8,369 bases of DNA, from assembly GCA_022360075.1 (NCBI GenBank), contig JAKSDN010000391.1:1-8369 (forward strand). Direction: 5' to 3'. The notes under the pieces are model-generated. The model had not been told where the DNA came from. It worked only from the letters and a program-made list of their open reading frames with translations, and did not search any database. The translations under genes were made by a program, and so were the position numbers. Below, piece after piece: positions 1 through 5,104 of this stretch (position 1 is the stretch's first letter; every line of letters begins with the position of its first letter). The DNA comes from Kiloniellales bacterium (GTDB taxonomy: Bacteria; Pseudomonadota; Alphaproteobacteria; Kiloniellales; JAKSDN01).

Positions 1-312
1 CCGTGGCGCTTTAGCGATGGATTACGCGGTCGCAAGCTGCCCACTCAAATCCCGCGAGTCCCGATGACGGGGGACCAAGCCGTATGTCATGTTTCCATTT
101 CACATATCCGGCTCGGCCTTGTCAATAATATAACGTCGAGAGTTGTGAATTAACAAAATAGCCTCTATTCCAGTGTGAAATAGTCACCACCCATTAGGCC
201 CACGCTGGCATAAGGCTGGCCTTTCCAATCAGGACCTTATGGTCGATCATTGGGCGAAGGGCCTCTCGGCCCGTACCCCGTCGACGGCATCTTTAAAGGA
301 CCAGGCCCGGCC
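1..312. other. Non-coding leader, A+T-rich in its middle
   Basis: No recognisable gene lies before the MFS exporter. Roughly 95-185 is clearly richer in A and T than the rest of the window. It contains three copies of a TGTGAAW-like word: ATTTCACA at 97-104 (reverse orientation), TTGTGAAT at 143-150 and TGTGAAAT at 174-181. The first and third are exact reverse complements over 8 bp, about 70 bp apart, so they could be regulator sites or chance. One frame is open from position 1 to a TAA at 151-153, but its translation resembles nothing I know. It could be the tail of a gene starting outside the window, though I would not call it one. Confidence 0.5.
143..171 (+). promoter_or_regulatory. Possible sigma-70-type promoter upstream of the MFS gene
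   Basis: TTGTGA at 143-148 and TATTCC at 166-171 are separated by 17 bp, the standard sigma-70 spacing. They sit in the A+T-rich part of the leader. The -10 match is weak, and the leader RNA to the chosen start would be about 135 nt. This is a pattern match only; the TTGTGA also forms part of one of the TGTGAA repeats. Confidence 0.22.
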
Positions 313-1569
313 ATGGCGGCTGCCTCCGGCTTTCGCAACGTCCTGCGCGCGCTTCGGCATCCCAACTACGGGATTTACACCGCCGGTAGTTCGGTGTCGC
401 TGATCGGCACTTGGATGCAGCGCATCGCGGTCGGCTGGCTGGCCTGGGAGCTCACCGGCTCGGGCGCTTGGCTCGGGGCGGTGGCCTTCGCCGATCTTTT
501 TCCGACGGTGCTGATCGGCCCCTTGGCGGGCGCGGCGGCGGACCGTTGGAACCGCCTGCGGGTGATCAAGGTGAGCCAGTGCCTGGCCTGCTGTCAGTCG
601 GTGACGCTCTTCGTCCTGACCGCGACCGGCGCCATGACGATCGAGCTTCTGCTGCTGCTGACCCTGGCCTTGGGCGTCATCATCGCCTTCAATCAGCCGG
701 CGCGTCTCGCCTTGATTCCGAACCTGGTGCCGCGCGAGGACCTGCCGGCGGCGGTGGCGATCAACTCGGTGATCTTCAACTCCGCGCGCTTCCTGGGGCC
801 GGCGGTCGCCGGCCTGCTGATCGTCTCCGTCGGCGTGGCCGCGGCCTTCGCCGCCAACGCCCTGACCTTCACGGTCTTCCTCTTCGCCCTCTCGCGCATC
901 CGCCTGCAGGCGCCGGCATCGCCGCCGTCGGATCGCGACCGGCCGCTGTTCGGCGACATCGCCGAGGGCCTGCGCTACGTCGCCGGCCATCCCGGCATCG
1001 CGCCTTTGCTCTTGATGATGGTCATCGTCTCGACCTGTGCGCGGCCCTTCGTCGAGCTGCTGCCGGGCTTCGCCGATCGGGTCTTCGGCTCCGGCGCGGA
1101 CGGCTTGGCGATCATGACCTCGACGGTCGGGCTCGGCGCGGTCGCCGGCGGCCTGTGGCTGGCCCAGCGCGCGGGGGCGCAGGGCCTGACCCGCTTGGTC
1201 CTGGCCTCGGGTCTGGTCTTGGGCCTGGCCCTGCTGGGCTTCGTTGCGACGCGCGCGCTCTGGCTCGCGGTGCCGGCGCTGGCGCTCGCCGGCTTCGTTA
1301 TGGTGGTCGGTGGGGTCGGCACCCAGACCTTGTTGCAGCTCTCGCTCGAGCCCGACATGCGCGGCCGGGTGATGAGCCTCTATGGCCTGATTTTTCGCGG
1401 CGCCCCCGCGGTCGGCGCGCTCGCCATGGGTGGCGCCTCGGACTTCGTCGGCCTGCGCCTGCCGCTGGCCGTGGGGGCCGGCCTCACGCTGCTGGCCTGC
1501 GCTCTGATCTGGACTCGCCGTCGGCACTTGGCGGCAGCCCTCGAGCGAGAACCGGTCCCGGCCGCCTGA
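313..1569 (+). CDS. MFS transporter, MFS_3/EntS-like exporter family
   Basis: This is a 418-residue inner-membrane protein with about 12 hydrophobic segments, the normal length for a major facilitator. The N-terminus (RNVLRALRHPNYGIYTAG, then SLIGTWMQ and VGWLAWELTGS) is typical of the MFS_3/EntS-like branch, which includes siderophore and drug efflux proteins. The loop 2-3 signature is visible as GAAADRWNRLR at about residues 73-83. I chose the ATG at 313 over the in-frame TTG at 250 because homology-like sequence begins just after it and AAAGGA at 295-300 can act as a slightly distant ribosome binding site; the upstream 21 codons look non-coding. The substrate cannot be told from sequence. 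Proton-driven export of a small molecule is inferred from the family. It converges on the next gene with only 21 bp between stop codons and appears to be monocistronic. Confidence 0.9.
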   Translation: MAAASGFRNVLRALRHPNYGIYTAGSSVSLIGTWMQRIAVGWLAWELTGSGAWLGAVAFADLFPTVLIGPLAGAAADRWNRLRVIKVSQCLACCQSVTLFVLTATGAMTIELLLLLTLALGVIIAFNQPARLALIPNLVPREDLPAAVAINSVIFNSARFLGPAVAGLLIVSVGVAAAFAANALTFTVFLFALSRIRLQAPASPPSDRDRPLFGDIAEGLRYVAGHPGIAPLLLMMVIVSTCARPFVELLPGFADRVFGSGADGLAIMTSTVGLGAVAGGLWLAQRAGAQGLTRLVLASGLVLGLALLGFVATRALWLAVPALALAGFVMVVGGVGTQTLLQLSLEPDMRGRVMSLYGLIFRGAPAVGALAMGGASDFVGLRLPLAVGAGLTLLACALIWTRRRHLAAALEREPVPAA

Positions 1570-1590
1570 TCGTCACCCGCATCCCGAGCC

Positions 1591-2637
1591 TCAAGACGCC
1601 AGCGGCTTGCCGAAGCCGCCGCCGACGGTGACCTGGGAGCCGGCGAGCATCAGCGCACCGAGCGAGGTCTCCTCGCGCATCAGGCGGCGGTCGGCCCGCG
1701 GCGATCGGCCGAACAGCTTCTTGTAGGCCCGCGAGAAGACCGAGGGCGAGCTGAAGCCGCAGGCGAGCTCGACCTCCAGGATCGAGAGGTTGGTGCCCAT
1801 GAGCAGCCGCCGCGCCCGCTGCAGGCGGAGTTTCAGATAGTATCCCATGGGCGTGTCCTGTAGATGGAGCCGGAACAGCCGCTGCATCTGGCGCCGCGAG
1901 ATCCCGGTCTGCGCCTCGATCTCCTCGACCGAAAGCGGCTCGTCCAGATTGTCCTCCATCACGGCGATCGCCTCGACCAGGCGCGGGTCGTGCAGGCCGA
2001 GCGCCGTCTGGGCCGCCGCGCGCTGGTATTCGGAAGCCGGCCGCACGTGACTCTGGATCAGGATGTCGGCGACCCGGGCCGCCAGGTCGCGGCCGGCGTC
2101 CTGGGCGATCAGCTCCAGGATCATGTCGAAGGTGGCGAGCCCGCCGGCGCAGGTCACGCGGTCGCGGTCGAAAAGGTAGAGGTCCTCGGTCACCTCGACC
2201 TCCGGGAAGGACTCGCGGAACGAGCCGAGGCCCTCCCAATGCACCGTCACGCGGTAGCCGTTGAGCAGCCCGGCCCGGGCGAGCAGGAAGGCGCCGCTGT
2301 CGATCGAGCCCAGGCGTGTGCCGTGCCGGGCGAGCCGCCGCAGGGCCTGAAGCAGGCCGCGCCGAGCGTAGCCCTCGGCGTTGATGTCGGCGCAAACGAA
2401 GAGCAGTGGGACCCGGCGCACGGCCTTGATCGACTGCTCGGCCGTCACGGTCATGCCGTTGCTGGCCGGCACGCCATCGCCGTCGGCGGAATAGACCCGC
2501 CAGCCGTAGATCGGTGCGCCGGCCGCGCGGTTGGCCACGCGCAGGGTCTCGACCGCCAGAAAGAAGGTCAACATGGGAAAGTCGGGTACCAGGAGGAACC
2601 CAACTTCATGGCGCGGCGCTGCGCCCTCTGCGGTCAT
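1591..2637 (-). CDS. GlxA-family AraC-type transcriptional regulator (GATase1-like sensor domain)
   Basis: The protein has 348 residues in two parts. Residues about 10-190 form a DJ-1/PfpI (class I glutamine amidotransferase-like) domain and residues about 220-320 an AraC-type DNA-binding domain. Its two helix-turn-helix units sit at about 236-255 (SVEEIEAQTGISRRQMQRLF) and 284-305 (LEVELACGFSSPSVFSRAYKK). The nucleophile elbow reads GSIDSGAF, with Asp113 where active amidotransferases have Cys. This is usual for the ArgR/GbdR/CdhR-like branch, whose domain senses ligand rather than catalysing. Known relatives activate arginine, glycine betaine or carnitine catabolism. I chose the ATG at 2637, preceded by GGGGAG, because a start at 2778 would add 47 residues unlike the family. 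It is divergent from the MetE-like methyltransferase and probably controls it, itself, or both. The ligand is unknown. Confidence 0.9.
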   Translation of the reverse strand: MTAEGAAPRHEVGFLLVPDFPMLTFFLAVETLRVANRAAGAPIYGWRVYSADGDGVPASNGMTVTAEQSIKAVRRVPLLFVCADINAEGYARRGLLQALRRLARHGTRLGSIDSGAFLLARAGLLNGYRVTVHWEGLGSFRESFPEVEVTEDLYLFDRDRVTCAGGLATFDMILELIAQDAGRDLAARVADILIQSHVRPASEYQRAAAQTALGLHDPRLVEAIAVMEDNLDEPLSVEEIEAQTGISRRQMQRLFRLHLQDTPMGYYLKLRLQRARRLLMGTNLSILEVELACGFSSPSVFSRAYKKLFGRSPRADRRLMREETSLGALMLAGSQVTVGGGFGKPLAS

Positions 2638-2782
2638 GGCTGTGACATTCTCCCCGCCTTTGCCGTCCCGCTTTCCGCGCGGGATTCGAGGCTGCTTATT
2701 ATCGGTTGGCGGGAGTCTGCGCTGGCGCGGCGCTGCGCGCAAGTCGCAGAGCATCAAGAAGCTGTCCGCGACCGTCAACTAG

Positions 2783-2814
2783 CACGGGTCCAAGCAAAGC
2801 TTGATCGGGCCGTG
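2783..2814. repeat. Nested inverted repeat between regulator and methyltransferase
   Basis: An inner dyad CAAGC-AAA-GCTTG (2791-2803) is flanked by outer arms CACGG (2783-2787) and CCGTG (2810-2814), giving two tiers of symmetry about one axis, slightly offset (3-nt versus 6-nt gaps). It lies 60-90 bp upstream of the methyltransferase start, where an activator or autoregulator site would be expected. It could equally fold as an RNA hairpin in the leader. There is no U-run, so it is not a terminator. Arms this short can arise by chance in G+C-rich DNA. Confidence 0.35.
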
Positions 2815-2873
2815 CGCTTGGCCTTTGAATGCAGCCGGCGCTCGCATGAGGGGCCGTGATGGGGGAGCGAAGC

Positions 2874-3926
2874 ATGGCGCTGCTGACAACGACGATCGGG
2901 GCCTATCCGAAGCCGGCCTGCGTGCCGATTCCCGACTGGTTCCGGGCCAAAGGCGGGCCCGACACCGATCGGCCGACGGCGGGCTACCTGGCAGCCTTGG
3001 CCGAGATGGGCGAGGAGGCCGAAGCGCGCTTCGCCGAGGGCACGCGCGAGGTGATCGAGGACCAGGTCGAGGCCGGCATCGATATCCCGACCGACGGCGA
3101 GATCCGGCGCGAGAACTACATCCACTACCACTGCCGGCACCTCGAAGGTTTCGACTTCGACCGTCTGACGGCCAAGGAGGTGCGCGGCGGCACCTACAAG
3201 GCCGAGCTGCCGTCGATCACCGGCGATGTGGGCGTGCGCGATCACTTCCTGGCGCACGATTGGAGGGTCGCCCAGGGCTTCACCGATCGGCCGGTGAAGA
3301 TCACCATGCCCGGTCCCATGACCATCACCGACACCACGGCCAACCTGCATTACGACGACGAGCGGGCGCTCGGCGCCGATCTGGCTGAAGCGTTGAACGC
3401 GGAGATCCGCGACCTGGCGGCGGCCGGCTGCACCTGGATCCAGATCGACGAGCCGGTCTTCGCGCGCAAGCCGCGGGCCGCCCTGGACTACGGCATCGAG
3501 AACCTGAACCGCTGCTTCGCGGACGTGCCGGCCGGCGTCACGCGGGTGATGCACATGTGCTGCGGCTATCCCGACCGCCTCGACCGCGAGGACTACCCCA
3601 AGGCCGAGCGCGAGGCCTATGGCCAGCTCGCCGCCGCGGTGGACCAGGCCGATCTCGACGCGGTCTCGCTGGAGGACGCCCACCGCCACAACGACCTCTC
3701 CCTGCTCGAGCGCTTCGCCGACAAGAGTGTGATTCTAGGCGTGGTCGCCATCGCCAAGAGCCGGGTGGAGCCGGTCGAGGAGATCCGAAGCCGCCTCACC
3801 GCCGCCCTCGACCACATCGACGCCGAACGCCTGATCGCCGCGCCCGACTGCGGGCTCGGGCTTTTGGGGCGTAACCTGGCGCGGCAGAAGCTCCAGAACC
3901 TCTGCGAAGCGGCGCGGGCGGTTTAG
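2874..3926 (+). CDS. Single-domain MetE-like (cobalamin-independent methionine synthase family) methyltransferase
   Basis: This 350-residue protein matches the C-terminal catalytic barrel of MetE, not the roughly 750-residue full enzyme. Zinc ligands are all visible: His227 and Cys229 in MHMCCGYP, Glu267 in SLEDAH and Cys326 in APDCGLGL. Other family signatures are PTDGEIRRENY (72-82), MPGPMTITDTT (145-155) and IQIDEPVF (189-196). The family moves a methyl group onto a zinc-bound thiol, classically homocysteine. The N-terminal half that binds methyl-tetrahydrofolate polyglutamate in full MetE is absent, so the donor may be something else (methylcobalamin-type, a methylated amine, or unknown). 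I chose the ATG at 2874 because GGGGGAG at 2861-2867 sits 6 nt upstream; GTG 2856 and ATG 2859 are alternatives. It is divergent from the GlxA-type regulator, which suggests substrate-responsive control. Confidence 0.85.
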   Translation: MALLTTTIGAYPKPACVPIPDWFRAKGGPDTDRPTAGYLAALAEMGEEAEARFAEGTREVIEDQVEAGIDIPTDGEIRRENYIHYHCRHLEGFDFDRLTAKEVRGGTYKAELPSITGDVGVRDHFLAHDWRVAQGFTDRPVKITMPGPMTITDTTANLHYDDERALGADLAEALNAEIRDLAAAGCTWIQIDEPVFARKPRAALDYGIENLNRCFADVPAGVTRVMHMCCGYPDRLDREDYPKAEREAYGQLAAAVDQADLDAVSLEDAHRHNDLSLLERFADKSVILGVVAIAKSRVEPVEEIRSRLTAALDHIDAERLIAAPDCGLGLLGRNLARQKLQNLCEAARAV

Positions 3927-3961
3927 GTTTGAAAGGCCTTCTCGCTCACTGGTCGGTCTGT

Positions 3962-3972
3962 GCTAGGCTAGC
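3962..3972. promoter_or_regulatory. Palindrome overlapping a -10-like element just before the antitoxin start
   Basis: GCTAG-G-CTAGC is an 11-bp palindrome ending 3 bp before the GTG at 3976. It overlaps TGTGCTAGGCT (3959-3969), which resembles an extended -10 element. If that is the promoter, transcription would start at or next to the GTG, giving a leaderless mRNA. This fits the lack of a good ribosome binding site. Type II antitoxins commonly repress their own promoters through palindromes, so the site is a candidate operator. I see no convincing -35 box at the right distance. Confidence 0.35.
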
Positions 3973-3975
3973 AGC

Positions 3976-4197
3976 GTGACCACGACACTCGATAAGGCGT
4001 TCCTCTCGATCCGGGCACTTCCCGCGGATGTTCAGGATGAGGTGGCGAGGCAGCTCCTCGACTATGCGTCCAAGTGGCAGGCGCTGAAGGACGGTATCGA
4101 TGAGGCCACCAACGAGCTCAAACGCGGTGAAGGCGTCGATGTCAAAGACCTTGACGCGTTCCTAGACGACCTCACCGAAAGCGATGGTCGCACCTAA
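3976..4197 (+). CDS. Putative type II antitoxin, ParD-like
   Basis: This is a 73-residue, acidic, apparently helical protein starting at GTG. The first part (LPADVQDEVARQLLDYA) resembles the N-termini of several small antitoxins. The second (KWQALKDGIDEATNELKRGEG) resembles the C-terminal toxin-binding segment of ParD-type proteins, followed by an Asp-rich tail (DVKDLDAFLDDL). I do not recognise a specific subfamily, and the call leans on its position: it overlaps the following ParE/RelE-type toxin gene by 14 nt, the classic antitoxin-first arrangement. The expected role is to bind and neutralise the toxin and repress the shared promoter. A palindrome lies immediately upstream. The start is uncertain because no clear Shine-Dalgarno sequence precedes it. 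Base composition is less G+C-rich than the flanking housekeeping genes, consistent with acquisition. Confidence 0.72.
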   Translation: MTTTLDKAFLSIRALPADVQDEVARQLLDYASKWQALKDGIDEATNELKRGEGVDVKDLDAFLDDLTESDGRT

Positions 4198-4540
4198 GCG
4201 GCTCATCGTCGCGCCATCAGCCTATCGGGATCTCAAAGAAATCTGGAAGCATGTCGCGACCGACAACCCCGTTGCTGCGCGCGCCCAGGTCAAGCGGATC
4301 CTCATGCAAGCGGACATGCTCCGCGACTTCCCTGAGATGGGCTTGGATCGATCATTGCTCGCTCCTTCGCTAAGGTCGGTTGTCGTCCGACCTTATGTCG
4401 TCTTCTACTATTCGCGTGAAGAGCGCATCGAAATCGTGCGCGTTTTTCACGGACGCCAGGACATCCGTAATTATGGGGACAGTATACTATTTTCTTCCCT
4501 CAATCAAGCCTTGCTAGGGTCAATCTCTAGAAGAAAATAG
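4184..4540 (+). CDS. ParE/RelE-superfamily toxin with an element-derived C-terminus
   Basis: This 118-residue protein has the plasmid-stabilisation (ParE/RelE) fold signature. It begins with a strand (RLIVAPSAYRDLKEIWKHVA), then paired helices (NPVAARAQVKRILMQADMLRDFPEMG), then the beta-hairpin core (SLRSVVVRPYVVFYYSREERIEIVRVFHGRQD). ParE toxins poison DNA gyrase and RelE toxins cleave ribosome-bound mRNA; the sequence alone does not separate these. The ATG lies inside the antitoxin 3' end, so translation is probably coupled. Typical ParE proteins end soon after the HGRQDI-type strand (about 95-100 residues). Here residues 98-118 and the TAG stop are encoded by a palindromic repeat element, so the native end looks replaced. 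Whether the longer protein is active cannot be judged; the core itself looks intact. Confidence 0.8.
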   Translation: MVAPKRLIVAPSAYRDLKEIWKHVATDNPVAARAQVKRILMQADMLRDFPEMGLDRSLLAPSLRSVVVRPYVVFYYSREERIEIVRVFHGRQDIRNYGDSILFSSLNQALLGSISRRK

Positions 4541-4559
4541 TATACTGTCCCCGGATTAC
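4467..4559. mobile_element. Short palindromic insertion (REPIN/MITE-like) with 23-bp perfect inverted repeats
   Basis: Two perfect 23-nt arms, 4475-4497 and 4530-4552, face each other around a 32-nt centre (4498-4529). The left arm begins GGGGACAGTATACTATTT and includes the 8-bp palindrome AGTATACT. Outside the arms the symmetry resumes as GTAAT (4467-4471) and ATTAC (4555-4559), which may be the true ends. No transposase is encoded, so it would be non-autonomous. From memory, GGGGACAGTATACT-type repeats occur beside REP-associated (IS200-like Y1) tyrosine transposases in various proteobacteria; this attribution needs a search. In RNA it would form a long stem, so it may also act as a bidirectional terminator between the convergent toxin and moaB genes. 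It is noticeably A+T-richer than its surroundings. Confidence 0.75.
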
Positions 4560-5104
4560 TAACCCGCTTCCTTCAGGTGCTCCTGCAGGCGGGGCATGAG
4601 CTCGACCAGGTTGCAGGGGCGGTGGCGCGAGTCGAGCTGGTGGCGCAGGATCTGCTGCCAGCCGTCGCGGCAGGCGCCGGGCGAGCCGGGCAGGGCGAAG
4701 AGGTAGGTGTTGCCGGCGACGCCGCCGATCGCGCGGCTCTGCATGGTCGAGGTGCCGACCTGCTGGAAGCTGATCCAGCGGAACAGCTCGCCGAAGCCCT
4801 CGATCTCCTTGTCCATGACCTGCTTGAAGGCCTCGGGCGTGACGTCGCGTCCGGTCACGCCGGTGCCCCCGGTGGTGATCACGACATCGATCTTGGAGTC
4901 GTCGGCATAGGCCTTGAGCTTGGCGGCGATGCCGTCGACCTCGTCGCGGATGATCTCGCGGCTGACGACCGAATGGCCATCCTCGGTGATCATTTCCTCC
5001 AAGCGCTGCCCGGACTTGTCCTCTTTCAGGCTGCGGGTATCGGAGATCGTGAGGACGGCGACGTTGACCGGAAGGAAGGGCCGGGACTCGTCAATTCGTG
5101 ACAT
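4559..5104 (-). CDS. moaB: Molybdenum cofactor biosynthesis protein MoaB
   Basis: This 181-residue cytosolic protein belongs to the MoaB/MogA family, which binds molybdopterin and, in active members, adenylates it before metal insertion. Family marks are [10 protein letters not shown] near residues 14-23, [16 protein letters not shown] (the GGTG loop), a [12 protein letters not shown] segment, [14 protein letters not shown] and LPGSPGAC. The ATG at 5104 gives the usual family N-terminus; a frame extension to 5179 is only the shadow of the upstream gene. The start overlaps the 3' end of the lytic transglycosylase gene by 14 nt, so the two are probably translationally coupled; no strong Shine-Dalgarno sequence is present. 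The TAG stop at 4559-4561 abuts the palindromic element. Adenylyltransferase activity versus a degenerate MoaB role cannot be decided here. Confidence 0.93.
   Translation of the reverse strand: MSRIDESRPFLPVNVAVLTISDTRSLKEDKSGQRLEEMITEDGHSVVSREIIRDEVDGIAAKLKAYADDSKIDVVITTGGTGVTGRDVTPEAFKQVMDKEIEGFGELFRWISFQQVGTSTMQSRAIGGVAGNTYLFALPGSPGACRDGWQQILRHQLDSRHRPCNLVELMPRLQEHLKEAG

Noticed and set aside
1..153. Frame open from the left edge to TAA at 151-153, possibly the end of an upstream gene
   Set aside because: The roughly 50-residue translation has no recognisable motif and its second half crosses A+T-rich, non-coding-looking sequence. There is too little to support a partial gene.
247..1527. 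Long minus-strand open frame (426 codons) opposite the MFS gene
   Set aside because: Its translation is an extreme Arg/Gln/Asp/Gly/His mixture with no fold-like pattern, as expected for the antisense shadow of a G+C-rich gene. The plus-strand frame encodes a clear 12-TM transporter.
2638..2778. N-terminal extension of the GlxA-type regulator to the in-frame start at 2778
   Set aside because: The extra 47 residues are basic, unlike the family, and the ATG at 2637 gives the expected domain start and a usual length.
2638..2873. SAM-II or SAH riboswitch upstream of the MetE-like gene
   Set aside because: These are expected for alphaproteobacterial methionine genes, but I could not find their conserved core sequences. 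Only a simple dyad is present.
3929..3969. TTGAAA (3929-3934) as -35 partner of the -10-like TAGGCT (3964-3969)
   Set aside because: The spacing is 29 bp, far beyond the 16-18 bp that sigma-70 promoters tolerate.
4475..4552. CRISPR repeat or phage/tyrosine-integrase attachment site
   Set aside because: There is one inverted pair only, with no direct repeats, spacers, cas genes, integrase or tRNA nearby.
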